A stretch of 64,000 nt of DNA from Sutcliffiella horikoshii (GTDB lineage: Bacteria > Bacillota > Bacilli > Bacillales > Bacillaceae_I), in contig NZ_RXZI01000006.1 in the NCBI RefSeq assembly GCF_021991925.1, forward strand, positions 124,001 to 188,000, in the 5' to 3' direction. The position numbers and the translations under genes were made by a program. This document shows positions 19,580 to 28,775 of this stretch, piece by piece. The notes under the pieces are model-generated. The model did no database searches. It worked only from the letters and a program-made list of their open reading frames with translations, and had not been told where the DNA came from. Every line of letters starts with the position of its first letter. Within the stretch, counting starts at the first letter, position 1.

Positions 19580-20089
19580 ATGAGCGAGAAAAACCATCGC
19601 GTGTCTAGACGTCAATTTTTGAACTATACCCTTACTGGTGTAGGCGGTTTCATGGCAGCAGGTATGCTGATGCCAATGGTCCGTTTTGCAATTGATCCAG
19701 TTTTGAAAGCTGGTGCAGACCAAGAAATGGTTTATGTTTGTGAAGAGAGTGAACTGACAACTGAACCAGAACGTTTTGACTTTAAAATCGATCAAGTTGA
19801 TGCATGGTACGAATCCGAAGAACCAAGATCGGCATGGATTTTCAAATCCGAAAATGGTGATGTAATTGCTTTATCACCTGTATGTAAACATCTTGGCTGT
19901 ACGGTGAACTGGGCATCCGACGAAGCAAATCCTAACAGATTCTTCTGTCCATGCCACTACGGCTTGTATGAAAAAAATGGTGACAACGTACCTAATACTC
20001 CACCACTTGCTCCACTTGATGTGTATGAACACAAAGTGGAAGATGGAAAAGTATACCTAGGTAGCGCGAAGCCTAAAGGGGAGGCGTAA
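19580..20089 (+). CDS. qcrA: Menaquinol:cytochrome c reductase, Rieske iron-sulfur subunit
   Basis: QcrA carries the 2Fe-2S cluster that takes the first electron from menaquinol. The Rieske motifs are CKHLGC (ligands Cys102 and His104) and CPCHYG (Cys123 and His126), with Cys107 and Cys125 placed for the usual disulfide. An N-terminal twin-arginine stretch (SRRQFLNY, 9-16) is followed by one membrane segment, fitting Tat-dependent insertion. The start has GAGGGGGG upstream. It is the first gene of qcrABC. Confidence 0.96.
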   Translation: MSEKNHRVSRRQFLNYTLTGVGGFMAAGMLMPMVRFAIDPVLKAGADQEMVYVCEESELTTEPERFDFKIDQVDAWYESEEPRSAWIFKSENGDVIALSPVCKHLGCTVNWASDEANPNRFFCPCHYGLYEKNGDNVPNTPPLAPLDVYEHKVEDGKVYLGSAKPKGEA

Positions 20090-20092
20090 TAA

Positions 20093-20767
20093 TTGTTAAA
20101 TAAGATTTATGACTGGGTTGACGAACGATTAGATATTACGCCGATGTGGCGCGATATCGCTGACCACGAGGTACCTGAGCACGTAAACCCAGCACATCAC
20201 TTCTCCGCATTCGTTTATTGTTTCGGTGGATTGACGTTCTTCGTAACAGTCATCCAGGTATTATCGGGTATGTTCCTGACCATGTACTATGTTCCGGATA
20301 TTAAAAATGCGTGGGAATCCGTTTATTATCTTCAAAATGAAGTAGCGTTCGGTCAAATCGTTCGCGGTATGCATCACTGGGGAGCGAGTTTGGTTATCGT
20401 AATGATGTTCTTACATACACTACGTGTTTTCTTCCAAGGTGCATATAAAAAACCACGTGAACTTAACTGGGTTGTAGGAGTACTTATCTTCTTCGTCATG
20501 TTAGGTCTTGGTTTTACAGGTTATCTATTACCTTGGGATATGAAAGCGTTATTCGCGACAAAAGTAGGTCTTGAGATTGCTGCAGCAACACCGATCATCG
20601 GGGATGCAGTGAAGACATTACTTGCCGGACACCCTGAAATCGTCGGTGCACAGACGTTGACTCGTTTCTTTGCGATTCATGTATTCTTCTTGCCGGCTGC
20701 CCTTTTCGGATTGATGGGAGCTCACTTTGTCATGATCCGTAAGCAAGGTATTTCAGGACCGCTATAA
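20093..20767 (+). CDS. qcrB: Menaquinol:cytochrome c reductase, cytochrome b subunit
   Basis: QcrB is the b6-type cytochrome b of the Bacillus bc complex. The 224-residue protein has four membrane helices with paired heme histidines, visible in MHHWGASLVIVMMFLHTLRVF and TRFFAIHVFFLPAALF. The quinone-site segment GFTGYLLPWD is present. It starts at TTG 20093 behind GGGGAGGCG at the end of qcrA. It is split as in cytochrome b6: the remaining helices are on QcrC. Confidence 0.95.
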   Translation: MLNKIYDWVDERLDITPMWRDIADHEVPEHVNPAHHFSAFVYCFGGLTFFVTVIQVLSGMFLTMYYVPDIKNAWESVYYLQNEVAFGQIVRGMHHWGASLVIVMMFLHTLRVFFQGAYKKPRELNWVVGVLIFFVMLGLGFTGYLLPWDMKALFATKVGLEIAAATPIIGDAVKTLLAGHPEIVGAQTLTRFFAIHVFFLPAALFGLMGAHFVMIRKQGISGPL

Positions 20768-20804
20768 GATTCATTATTACTGATAACAAAGGAGGGGAAC
20801 CTAT

Positions 20805-21599
20805 ATGCATAGAGGAAAAGGTATGAAGTTTGTTGGTGACTCCCGTGTCCCAGCAGTACGAAAACCTAACATCCCAAAAGATTACTCAGAGTTTCCTGGT
20901 AAAACGGAAGCATTCTGGCCGAACTTCTTATTAAAAGAATGGATGGTCGGTGCGGTTTTCCTAATCGCATTCCTTTGCTTGACCGTCGCTCATGAGCCGC
21001 CTCTAGAGCGTATCGCAGATCCAACTGATACTGCGTATATCCCGTTACCAGACTGGTACTTTTTATTCTTATATGAACTACTTAAATATCGTTATGCAGC
21101 TGGACCATACACTGTAATCGGTGCAATGATCATGCCAGGTCTTGCGTTCGGTGCTTTATTATTAGCTCCTTTCCTTGATCGTGGACCAGAGCGTCGCCCA
21201 AGTAAGCGTCCAATTGCCACTGGATTAATGCTTTTAGGTATCGCATCTATCTTCTTCTTAACTTGGCAGTCTGTAGATTCTCATGACTGGGAAGCTGCTG
21301 CAGAGCAAGGGGAAATCACGGATGAGTTAGCAATTGAAATTGATGAAGAAGCAGAAGGCTACCAGCTTCTACAAGCAAGCTGTTTGTCTTGTCATGGTGA
21401 TAACCTACAGGGTAACCCGGGCTTGGCACCTTCATTACTCGGACACCACGAGGAATATACTGCGGACGACTATAAAGATATTGCTGTTAATGGTATTGGC
21501 ACAATGCCTGCTGGGCAATTCCAAGGATCGGACGAAGAGCTTCAAGTCCTTGCTGACTACCTAGTTGAAATGAATGAACTTGCTGCGGAAGCAGAATAA
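20805..21599 (+). CDS. qcrC: Menaquinol:cytochrome c reductase, cytochrome b/c subunit
   Basis: QcrC is a fusion typical of Bacillus: an N-terminal subunit IV-like part with three membrane helices and the PDWYFLFLYELLKY stretch, then a C-terminal cytochrome c domain. The single heme site is CLSCH, and GTMPAGQF supplies the methionine ligand. The 264 residues match the B. subtilis protein. AAAGGAGGGG precedes the ATG at 20805. The operon ends at the terminator just downstream. Confidence 0.95.
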   Translation: MHRGKGMKFVGDSRVPAVRKPNIPKDYSEFPGKTEAFWPNFLLKEWMVGAVFLIAFLCLTVAHEPPLERIADPTDTAYIPLPDWYFLFLYELLKYRYAAGPYTVIGAMIMPGLAFGALLLAPFLDRGPERRPSKRPIATGLMLLGIASIFFLTWQSVDSHDWEAAAEQGEITDELAIEIDEEAEGYQLLQASCLSCHGDNLQGNPGLAPSLLGHHEEYTADDYKDIAVNGIGTMPAGQFQGSDEELQVLADYLVEMNELAAEAE

Positions 21600-21603
21600 T
21601 GAG

Positions 21604-21631
21604 AAAGCTGGCTAATTTAGCCAGCTTTTTT
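21604..21631 (+). terminator. qcrABC terminator
   Basis: An 11-bp perfect stem (21604-21614 with 21618-21628) has a 3-base loop and leads into six T. A TATAAT at 21633-21638 directly after may belong to a ypjA promoter, though no good -35 is seen. Confidence 0.85.
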
Positions 21632-21672
21632 GTATAATGGAAACATCTATCGAGAAAAAGTGAGGATAAATT

Positions 21673-22269
21673 ATGTTGACTTGGTTTATACACCTTCTAA
21701 AAACACCAGTGATGTTATGGTTGGTATTAATCATCAATGTCTTAGGAACAATTTACGGATATATATGGTATGGGTATCAACTTGAACAAACACCTGCCAT
21801 CTTTCTTATATTTGTTCCAGACAGTCCCACTGCCAGCCTGTTTTTCTGTTTTGTTTTGGTAGGCTTTATTTTGAAAAAGAATTTTAGGCTTTTTGAAGCA
21901 TTAGCGATCATTACGCTTGTGAAGTATGGTATCTGGGCAGTCGTAATGAATATTTTAACCCTCGTGGAAACGGGTCACTTGCCGATAGAAGGCTATATGC
22001 TGATTGTTTCCCATGGTGCAATGGCTGTGCAAGGCATATTATATAGCCCATATTATCGTTTTAAAATATGGCATCTTGTCGCAGCAGGGATTTGGACTTT
22101 ACATAATGATGTTATTGACTATGTATTCAAAATGATGCCTTGGTACGGCAGTCTTATGAAATATTTACCACAGATCGGCTATTTTACATTCTGGCTTAGC
22201 ATATTTTCCATTGCGGTCGCGTATTATTTTTCGTTAAGGCATAACAGGATGAAGTTATCCTTGGATTAA
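21673..22269 (+). CDS. ypjA: YpjA family membrane protein (DUF1405)
   Basis: This 198-residue integral membrane protein has about six hydrophobic segments and matches YpjA of B. subtilis by sequence and position between qcrC and ypjB. The AVQGILYSPYYRFKIWHLVAAGIWTLHNDVIDY part is typical of the family. AAAGTGAGG precedes the ATG. No catalytic motif is known. The function is not established. Its place after the bc complex is conserved in relatives, but a terminator separates them here. Confidence 0.85.
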   Translation: MLTWFIHLLKTPVMLWLVLIINVLGTIYGYIWYGYQLEQTPAIFLIFVPDSPTASLFFCFVLVGFILKKNFRLFEALAIITLVKYGIWAVVMNILTLVETGHLPIEGYMLIVSHGAMAVQGILYSPYYRFKIWHLVAAGIWTLHNDVIDYVFKMMPWYGSLMKYLPQIGYFTFWLSIFSIAVAYYFSLRHNRMKLSLD

Positions 22270-22328
22270 TGTTCTAACCTTGTCCACCCTCTCATAACAT
22301 GTAGTAGAGAATATGGGAGGGACAAGCG

Positions 22329-23126
22329 ATGAAAGCAAAAAATCTAATTATTGCCATACTACTATTACTACTTCTTTTTCCTAGTGGAATAAAGGCACAC
22401 TCTCATGAACCGTTGCAGCCGTTTGCTTTGAATTTCATCATGGATGATGCCCTTCAACTTGTAAGAACCGAAAGATATGTGGAGGCACATAATCTGCTTG
22501 ATATATTTTCGGATGAGTTTACAAAGCTTATGGTTGGAAATCAGCAAATACCAATGAGTGAAGTCCGAATCATTTCTGTTGCTCATCAGCAATCACTCAG
22601 TTCGCTTAGCGATGTTACCTTGCCACACGAGGAGAAGGTGAGGGCGGTCATAAGATTGCGTTTGGCAGTGGATGCTATGACATCCCAGCACCAGCCGATG
22701 TGGGTAGAGATGGAAGATACGATGGTAATGACGTTTCAACAGCTGAAAGATTCTGTGGACACGCGTGATAGTGATTCCTATGAACAATTGTATAGACGTC
22801 TTTTGCTTGAATATGATATGATCCATCCAAGCATTCGCCTGGATGTTAAACCTGAACACATCCAAAAGGTTGATGCTCACATCGATTATTTGGATAAAAA
22901 TAGACAAGCATTACTTTCCCATAGTGAGGAATTCAATGACATGGAAGTTATTGAAGCAGACCTGAAAGCCCTCTTTAAAGAGCTCAAGGAAGACGAAACA
23001 GATCCATCACTTTTATGGGTGATGATTTCTACAGGAAGCATTATTTTGCTGACTCTGTCCTACGTTGGCTTCCGAAAATACCTCGGTGCCAAAAAGCTGG
23101 AGATGCGGAAAAAGCTTAAAGATTGA
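22329..23126 (+). CDS. ypjB: Sporulation protein YpjB
   Basis: The 265-residue protein starts with a signal sequence (residues 5-23) and ends with one membrane helix near 228-247, followed by a basic tail, so most of it should lie outside the membrane. This is the layout of YpjB, a Bacillus protein annotated as sporulation-related. The middle is helical and lacks known motifs. GGGAGGGACAAGCG precedes the ATG. It sits between ypjA and a zinc peptidase gene, 81 bases apart, probably on one transcript. Confidence 0.82.
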   Translation: MKAKNLIIAILLLLLLFPSGIKAHSHEPLQPFALNFIMDDALQLVRTERYVEAHNLLDIFSDEFTKLMVGNQQIPMSEVRIISVAHQQSLSSLSDVTLPHEEKVRAVIRLRLAVDAMTSQHQPMWVEMEDTMVMTFQQLKDSVDTRDSDSYEQLYRRLLLEYDMIHPSIRLDVKPEHIQKVDAHIDYLDKNRQALLSHSEEFNDMEVIEADLKALFKELKEDETDPSLLWVMISTGSIILLTLSYVGFRKYLGAKKLEMRKKLKD

Positions 23127-23207
23127 CAGGGATAAAAAAGAACAAATAAAATAATCCTAATAGGAAGACTACATTTAGCGGATATAGAGCTAAGGAGGGA
23201 CTTACTA

Positions 23208-23888
23208 ATGGGATTAGGAATGTATCTGATCTATTTCGCTTTCTTGCTGATTGTCCCATTGTGGGCACAGTCAAGAGTAAAGAGCGCTTATAAAAAATAT
23301 TCCAGAGTTGCTTCTTCTTCAGGAATGCCTGGGGCAGAGGTCGCACGAAAAATACTACACGATAACGGGATTTACGATGTGAAGGTGGAGGAAACAAGGG
23401 GACATTTGACTGATCACTATGATCCAAGATCGAAAACGATTCGTCTATCCTCTCACAACTATCACGGAAATTCCATCGCAGGTGCAGCGATAGCAGCTCA
23501 TGAGGTGGGCCATGCGATTCAGGATAACCAGGATTACGCATTTTTGCGCTTCCGCCATTCGCTTGTGCCTGTAGCAAGTCTCGGTTCGAATATGTCTTTT
23601 TTCCTCATATTCGCGGGTCTTATTTTTGGAGCAAGCAACCTGATCCTTATCGGAATCATCTTTATGGCTGCTGCTGTATTGTTCCAGCTAGTGACACTAC
23701 CAGTGGAGTTTGACGCTTCCAACAGGGCAATGGACCAAGTGGTATCACTTGGGATAATCAATAACTATGAGGAACGAGAAACCAAGAAAGTATTGAATGC
23801 GGCCGCGTTGACATATGTTGCAGCAGCTGCTGTGGCTGTGGCGGAGTTGACGAGATTCATCTTAATATATTTGGGAAGTCGGGAATAG
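23208..23888 (+). CDS. Membrane zinc metallopeptidase, YugP family
   Basis: This 226-residue membrane protein contains the zinc-peptidase motif HEVGH (98-102) and the DASNRAM stretch near residue 173 that marks the YugP family. There are about four hydrophobic segments: one at the N-terminus, two after the catalytic motif and one at the C-terminus. The family is thought to be related to the HtpX type, but substrates are unknown. It starts at ATG 23208 after AAGGAGGG. A strong hairpin follows it. B. subtilis has yugP elsewhere, so the placement here differs. Confidence 0.85.
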   Translation: MGLGMYLIYFAFLLIVPLWAQSRVKSAYKKYSRVASSSGMPGAEVARKILHDNGIYDVKVEETRGHLTDHYDPRSKTIRLSSHNYHGNSIAGAAIAAHEVGHAIQDNQDYAFLRFRHSLVPVASLGSNMSFFLIFAGLIFGASNLILIGIIFMAAAVLFQLVTLPVEFDASNRAMDQVVSLGIINNYEERETKKVLNAAALTYVAAAAVAVAELTRFILIYLGSRE

Positions 23889-23910
23889 GATACGTAGATG
23901 ATTTTATGGA

Positions 23911-23936
23911 GCAGCCCTTTTGTGGGCTGCTTTTTG
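23911..23936 (+). terminator. Terminator after the zinc peptidase gene
   Basis: GCAGCCC and GGGCTGC pair over a 6-base loop, followed by five T. Confidence 0.85.
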
Positions 23937-23942
23937 TTAAAA

Positions 23943-24200
23943 GACAATTTGGAGCGGTTTCTTAGGGTGAGATTGTCATTATAAGGTGATTAAAGACAAT
24001 CTGGAGCGGTTTACTAAGGTGAAATTGTCATTGTATGGTGGATAAAGACAATTTGGAGCGGTTTACTAAGGTGAGATTGTCATTATGAGGTGGATAAAGA
24101 CAATCTGGAGCGGTTTACTAAGGTGAGATTGTCATTATGAGGTCGATAAAGACAATCTGGAGCAAATTTCTAGGATGAGCTTGGGTTGATAACAATCTCT
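23943..24200. repeat. 52-bp tandem array with alternating inverted words
   Basis: The gap between the zinc peptidase gene and ypjC holds GACAAT(C/T)TGGAG at 23943, 23995, 24047, 24099 and 24151, each exactly 52 bases after the last. Each unit also has the inverted word ATTGTC 29 bases in. Units are about 90 percent alike; the fifth decays after GGAGC. There are no unique spacers of CRISPR type and no cas gene. No coding frame is credible. Confidence 0.85.
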
Positions 24201-24210
24201 AGCAGTAATC

Positions 24211-24245
24211 CAAAAGTTAAGACCTTCATCACCAGGATGAAGGCC
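24211..24245 (-). terminator. ypjC terminator
   Basis: On the minus strand GGCCTTCATC pairs with GATGAAGGTC over a 5-base loop, with TTAACTTTT following. Confidence 0.6.
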
Positions 24246-24286
24246 TATTAACCAATATACAGCTGCCAACTTAGTGCAATCTAACC

Positions 24287-25162
24287 TTACCGCTCCACCG
24301 GATTCTTATTCTCATCCAATGTAAAACCTTCGCCAAGCACATCATGAACATCACTGACCGCGACAAAGGCGTGTGGATCAACGGAGGTGATGACATTTTT
24401 CAGCTTGACCAACTCGTTTTTCGCGACTACACAGTAGAGAACATTGCGCTCGAGCTTTGAGAAGGAACCTTGCCCACGCAGGATGGTAACCCCGCGGTCC
24501 ATTTCCTGATGGACTTTAGTGGCGATCTCTTCATGCTTATCGGAAATGATGGTTGCACCCTTAGCTGCATAAGCACCTTCCTGCATGAAGTCGATGACAC
24601 GGGCTGCAACAAAAACTGCCACAAGTGTATACATAGCTTCCTGATAGGTAAGATACATGATGAGTGACAATACGATGACCACTGCGTCAAAAAGGAACAT
24701 TGCCTTCCCCATGCTCCACCCGATATATTTATGAGCGAGGCGCGCAATGATATCGACTCCCCCTGTCGTTCCTCCGTATCTAAAAATGATACCCAATCCA
24801 ATACCGATGAACACTCCGGCAAACAAAGCAGCCAACGTCAAATCATCTTCAAGGGACGGGAACATTAACGGAACTCTTTGAAAAATCCATAAGAAAACCG
24901 ACAAACTAAATGTGCCAATCAATGTATAAAAGAACGTATTCCTTCCAAGAAGCTTCCATCCGATAAAAAATATCGGGATATTCAGCAATAGATTTGTGTA
25001 GGAAGGGTCAAATCTGAAAAGGAAATATAAAAGTAGGGTAATACCTGTAAAGCCGCCTTCTGCAAGATTGTTTTGCATATTAAAGTTTACTAAACCAAAT
25101 GCGAAGATGGCAGATCCAATTAATATGTAGATGATATTTTTGATTTTTAAGCCTTTTAACAT
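24287..25162 (-). CDS. ypjC: YitT family membrane protein YpjC
   Basis: The 291-residue protein has six hydrophobic segments in the first two thirds and a soluble C-terminal domain of about 90 residues (GVTILRGQGSFSKLERNVLYCVV, DPHAFVAVSDVHDVLGEGF). This is the DUF161 plus DUF2179 layout of the YitT family, to which YpjC of B. subtilis belongs. Transport is often proposed for the family but not proven. The C-terminal domain resembles small ligand-binding domains. It is the only minus-strand gene between 1 and 43 kb, and has its own promoter facing away from ypjD. Confidence 0.88.
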   Translation of the reverse strand: MLKGLKIKNIIYILIGSAIFAFGLVNFNMQNNLAEGGFTGITLLLYFLFRFDPSYTNLLLNIPIFFIGWKLLGRNTFFYTLIGTFSLSVFLWIFQRVPLMFPSLEDDLTLAALFAGVFIGIGLGIIFRYGGTTGGVDIIARLAHKYIGWSMGKAMFLFDAVVIVLSLIMYLTYQEAMYTLVAVFVAARVIDFMQEGAYAAKGATIISDKHEEIATKVHQEMDRGVTILRGQGSFSKLERNVLYCVVAKNELVKLKNVITSVDPHAFVAVSDVHDVLGEGFTLDENKNPVER

Positions 25163-25200
25163 GGTGAACCTCCAAGACCTAGATAGTTTACAGCCTCTCC

Positions 25201-25229
25201 ATTATAATAGACATGGAAGAGAGAAGTAA
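25201..25229 (-). promoter_or_regulatory. ypjC promoter
   Basis: On the minus strand TTACTT (25229-25224), 17 bases, then TATAAT (25206-25201) lie about 40 bases before the ypjC start. Confidence 0.65.
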
Positions 25230-25297
25230 ATGGGATTTAAGAAATGGTATAGCTTCCTACCGATTTTTGAACACATTCTTCCATCAAGCTCAAACAT

Positions 25298-25326
25298 TTG
25301 TCAAATGATAGGGTTTTAGCTAACAT
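25298..25326 (+). promoter_or_regulatory. Promoter of the ypjD-birA operon
   Basis: TTGTCA at 25298-25303 and TAACAT at 25321-25326 are 17 bases apart and end about 20 bases before the ypjD start. It would drive the tightly packed operon up to birA. Confidence 0.55.
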
Positions 25327-25346
25327 GATAAAGTGAGGTGACGTGT

Positions 25347-25685
25347 ATGAGTGAAAAAACAATGCAAGAGATGCAACAGGAAGTGGACAAGTATATCTCC
25401 CAGTTCAAAGAAGGGTATTTTAGCCCTCTTGCCATGCTTGCAAGAATGACGGAGGAACTTGGCGAGCTTTCTCGAGAGATCAACCACTATTACGGTGAAA
25501 AGCCGAAAAAGAGTACAGAAAAAGAGAATACGGTAGAAGAAGAGTTAGGTGACATGTTGTTTGTCATGATTTGCTTTGCCAATTCTTTGAATATAGATTT
25601 ACAAGAAGCGCACGACCGCGTGATGGAAAAGTTTCAGACGCGGGACAAAGATAGATGGACAAGAATTGAGGAGGAAGAGGAATAA
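25347..25685 (+). CDS. ypjD: MazG-type nucleotide pyrophosphohydrolase YpjD
   Basis: This 112-residue all-alpha protein carries the MazG metal-binding pattern: [15 protein letters not shown] followed by [16 protein letters not shown]. Such enzymes hydrolyse NTPs or dNTPs to monophosphates, often non-canonical ones; the exact substrate is unknown. I chose the ATG at 25347, with GAGGTGAC just upstream, over a GTG at 25338. It overlaps dapB by one base and heads an operon whose order ypjD-dapB-mgsA-bshB1-bshA-cca-birA matches B. subtilis. Confidence 0.9.
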   Translation: MSEKTMQEMQQEVDKYISQFKEGYFSPLAMLARMTEELGELSREINHYYGEKPKKSTEKENTVEEELGDMLFVMICFANSLNIDLQEAHDRVMEKFQTRDKDRWTRIEEEEE

Positions 25686-26488
25686 TGGACAACATCAAGA
25701 TTATACTGGCTGGACCGCGTGGACGCATGGGGCGTGAAGCGGTTGATTTGATACATAATGTAGATCATTTTCAATTAGTGGCGTGTCTGGATAGGGTGAA
25801 CGAAGGGAAGTTGCTTTCCGAAGTTGATGGGTTTCCATCCATTGCGGCACCTATCTATAGCGATCCGGAACAATGCTTTCAAGAAGTGGAAGCGGATGTC
25901 CTGATAGACCTGACCACACCTGAAATTGGAAAAATTAATACAAAACTTGCGGTGGAGTATGGCATACGTCCTGTTGTCGGTACGACAGGATTTAATGAAG
26001 AGGAACTTCAGGAACTGACAGAGCTTGCCGAATCCAAAAAGATCGGTGTTATCATAGCCCCGAACTTTGCTGTGGGAGCCATCCTGATGATGAAATTCGC
26101 GCAAATGGCAGCAAAACATTTTCAGGACGTGGAAATTATGGAATTACATCATGATCGAAAACTGGATGCACCGTCTGGCACGGCAATCAAGACAGCTGAG
26201 TTGATATCAAAGACAAGGGAGCCGAAACGTCAAGGCCACCCTGAGGAAGAAGAAACAATCAAAGGGGCAAGAGGGGCTGAAACTAAAGACGGAATACGTA
26301 TACATAGTGTGAGACTTCCAGGTCTTGTTGCACACCAAGAAGTGATGTTTGGCGGAGAAGGACAGTCCTTGACAATCAGGCACGATTCTTACAATCGGGC
26401 AAGCTTCATGTCAGGAGTGAAGCTATCAGTCGAAACGATTATGTCCTTGGAAGTACTGGTGTATGGTTTGGAAAATATTATCGAGTAA
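25685..26488 (+). CDS. dapB: 4-hydroxy-tetrahydrodipicolinate reductase
   Basis: DapB reduces the DapA product to tetrahydrodipicolinate with NAD(P)H, on the way to diaminopimelate, lysine and spore dipicolinate. The 267-residue protein has the dinucleotide loop [26 protein letters not shown] and the catalytic region [15 protein letters not shown]. The start overlaps the ypjD stop (TAATGG). mgsA begins 14 bases after the stop. Confidence 0.95.
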   Translation: MDNIKIILAGPRGRMGREAVDLIHNVDHFQLVACLDRVNEGKLLSEVDGFPSIAAPIYSDPEQCFQEVEADVLIDLTTPEIGKINTKLAVEYGIRPVVGTTGFNEEELQELTELAESKKIGVIIAPNFAVGAILMMKFAQMAAKHFQDVEIMELHHDRKLDAPSGTAIKTAELISKTREPKRQGHPEEEETIKGARGAETKDGIRIHSVRLPGLVAHQEVMFGGEGQSLTIRHDSYNRASFMSGVKLSVETIMSLEVLVYGLENIIE

Positions 26489-26502
26489 CGGGGGAAACGG
26501 TC

Positions 26503-26922
26503 ATGAAGGTAGCATTGATTGCACACGATAAGAAAAAACCGGATATGATACAATTTGCGACAGCTTATAAAAATGTACTGGAGAAGCATGAGATATTTGC
26601 CACAGGTACAACAGGACTTCGAATTTCAGAAGCCACGGGCCTGAATGTACATAGATTCCAATCGGGACCACTTGGAGGAGATCAGGAAATCGGGGCATTG
26701 ATTGCTCAAAATAAGATGGATATGGTCATCTTTTTCCGCGACCCGTTGACTGCCCAGCCTCACGAGCCAGATGTCACTGCTTTGCTGAGACTATGTGATG
26801 TTTATTCCATTCCGCTTGCAACCAATATGGGAACAGCGGAGATATTGATTCACGGGCTTTCAAGAGGAGAACTTGGTTGGCGGGAAATTGTACATGGCAA
26901 AGAAGCGGAAACCGATGAGTGA
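26503..26922 (+). CDS. mgsA: Methylglyoxal synthase
   Basis: MgsA turns dihydroxyacetone phosphate into methylglyoxal and phosphate, a glycolytic bypass. The 139-residue protein begins [12 protein letters not shown] and shows [19 protein letters not shown] with the catalytic aspartate region, [14 protein letters not shown] and the conserved NMGTAE. The ATG at 26503 follows GGGGGAAACGGTC. It overlaps bshB1 by 8 bases. In Bacillus the toxic product is cleared partly through bacillithiol, so the link to bshB1-bshA may be functional. Confidence 0.94.
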   Translation: MKVALIAHDKKKPDMIQFATAYKNVLEKHEIFATGTTGLRISEATGLNVHRFQSGPLGGDQEIGALIAQNKMDMVIFFRDPLTAQPHEPDVTALLRLCDVYSIPLATNMGTAEILIHGLSRGELGWREIVHGKEAETDE

Positions 26923-27625
26923 TCAACTAGACATCCTGGCATTCGGGGCCCATCCAGATGATGTGGAGATTGGCATGGCCGGCACTCTTGCAAAATATAA
27001 AGAACAAGGCTATAAAACCGGAATCTGTAATTTGACCTATGCGGAAAGATCATCCAATGGAACCGTTGAGATTAGGCAAAAGGAAGCAAATGATGCTGCT
27101 AAAATCCTTGAATTGGATGCACGCATTCAGCTTTCTTTACCAGATAGAGGTCTTTACCTAAGGGAAGAATACATACTTGAGATTGTGTCTGTCATCCGGA
27201 AATACAAGCCGCGTCTTGTTTTTGTACCATTTTACGAAGATCGTCACCCTGACCATGGGAATTGTGCCAAGTTGGTAGAAGAAGCTGTATTTTCCTCAGG
27301 TATCAAACGTGTGGCAGATTCTAAGGGGCAATCTGCACATAAAACTGAAAACCTTTATTTTTATCAGATAAATGGGTTACATAAACCGGAATTCTATATA
27401 GATATATCCAGCCAGATCGAGAAGAAGACAAAGGCGCTTGAAGCCTACACAAGCCAGTTTGAGAAAAACCCCGAAGGAGTGGACACACCGTTAACCAACG
27501 GGTATGTGGAGGCTGTCATCAGCCGGGAACGTGCATACGGAAAACAAATTGGTTCCATGTATGCAGAAGGATTTTTTGCAAAAGGACCAATTGTTCTTAA
27601 CTATGATTTATTAGGTGGGATTTAA
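26915..27625 (+). CDS. bshB1: Bacillithiol deacetylase BshB1
   Basis: BshB1 removes the acetyl group from N-acetylglucosaminyl-malate, the second step of bacillithiol synthesis. The zinc motif is GAHPDDVE (His13, Asp15, Asp16 from this start), with the second histidine in DRHPDHGN; these define the LmbE-like PIG-L family. The frame is open to 26873, but the ATG at 26915, inside the mgsA stop, gives the family N-terminus ([13 protein letters not shown]). The ATG at 26894 is an alternative. bshA follows directly. Confidence 0.92.
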   Translation: MSDQLDILAFGAHPDDVEIGMAGTLAKYKEQGYKTGICNLTYAERSSNGTVEIRQKEANDAAKILELDARIQLSLPDRGLYLREEYILEIVSVIRKYKPRLVFVPFYEDRHPDHGNCAKLVEEAVFSSGIKRVADSKGQSAHKTENLYFYQINGLHKPEFYIDISSQIEKKTKALEAYTSQFEKNPEGVDTPLTNGYVEAVISRERAYGKQIGSMYAEGFFAKGPIVLNYDLLGGI

Positions 27626-28765
27626 TTGAAATTGAAAATCGGCATTACTTGCTATCCGACAGTTGGCGGATCAGGGGTAATTGCAACGGAATTGGGGAAG
27701 CTTTTGGCGGAAAAGGGACATGAGATCCATTTCATTTCCTCGAGTATGCCATTTCGACTAAACAAAGTATATAGCAACATCTATTATCATGAGGTGCAGG
27801 TGAATCAATATTCTGTCTTCCAGTACCCACCATACGATTTAGCCTTGGCTAGTAAAATGGCAGAAGTAGCAAAACGGGAAAAACTGGATCTATTGCATGT
27901 TCACTATGCCATTCCACATGCGGTATGTGCCTACCTGGCCAAAAAAATGACAGACGATAGACTGAAGATTGTGACGACCCTTCACGGGACAGATATAACG
28001 GTACTTGGCTACGATCCTTCTCTCAACGACATGATTCGATTTGGGATTGAGGGGTCTGACGTGGTGACAGCCGTATCCGAGTCACTTGTGCAACAGACAT
28101 ACGACTTACTTCAACCAAAGAAATCCATTCAAACCGTTTATAACTTCATTGATGAACGGGTCTATTTTAAAAAAGACACCCAGGACCTTAAAGTCCAATA
28201 TGGAATAGCAGATGAAGAGAAGGTCATCATCCACGTCTCTAATTTCCGCAAGGTGAAACGTGTACAAGATGTAGTGAAGTCCTTTCACCTTATAGAAAAG
28301 AAAATCCCATCAAAGTTGCTGCTTGTCGGGGATGGACCAGAGATATCGGTCGTATGTAATCTTGTGAGAGAACTGGGCCTTAAAGATAAAGTGTTGTTTC
28401 TTGGTAAGCAAGAGAATCTGGAAGATTTATACTCCATTAGTGACCTTATGCTTCTTTTATCTGAAAAAGAGAGCTTTGGACTTGTATTACTTGAAGCGAT
28501 GGCGTGTGGCGTTCCATCTGTCGGTACAAAAATCGGAGGTATACCTGAAGTAATCGATAATGGAAAAACAGGTTACCTCAGTGATGTGGGAGATGTAGAA
28601 GATATTGCCCGAAATGCCATAGAGATATTGGGAGATACCACTTTACATACTAAATTTGCGGAGAATGCCATATCAAGAGTAAAAGAACACTTCAGTTCAC
28701 AAAGAATAGTAGAACAGTACGAAGAGATGTACAAGCAATTGATCGATAACCCAAGTGAAAGTTGA
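27626..28765 (+). CDS. bshA: Bacillithiol glycosyltransferase BshA
   Basis: BshA joins GlcNAc from UDP-GlcNAc to L-malate, the first step in making bacillithiol. The 379-residue protein is a GT-B fold, family 4 glycosyltransferase: [27 protein letters not shown] at the N-terminus, HVHYAIPHA, and the donor-site [31 protein letters not shown]. It starts at TTG 27626 behind AGGTGGGA. The adjacent deacetylase gene strengthens the call. The ligase BshC is not in the window. Confidence 0.94.
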   Translation: MKLKIGITCYPTVGGSGVIATELGKLLAEKGHEIHFISSSMPFRLNKVYSNIYYHEVQVNQYSVFQYPPYDLALASKMAEVAKREKLDLLHVHYAIPHAVCAYLAKKMTDDRLKIVTTLHGTDITVLGYDPSLNDMIRFGIEGSDVVTAVSESLVQQTYDLLQPKKSIQTVYNFIDERVYFKKDTQDLKVQYGIADEEKVIIHVSNFRKVKRVQDVVKSFHLIEKKIPSKLLLVGDGPEISVVCNLVRELGLKDKVLFLGKQENLEDLYSISDLMLLLSEKESFGLVLLEAMACGVPSVGTKIGGIPEVIDNGKTGYLSDVGDVEDIARNAIEILGDTTLHTKFAENAISRVKEHFSSQRIVEQYEEMYKQLIDNPSES

Positions 28766-28775
28766 GGGAATAACG

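Noticed and set aside
23943-24200. CRISPR array
   Set aside because: The whole 52-bp unit repeats, so there are no unique spacers, and no cas gene is in the window.
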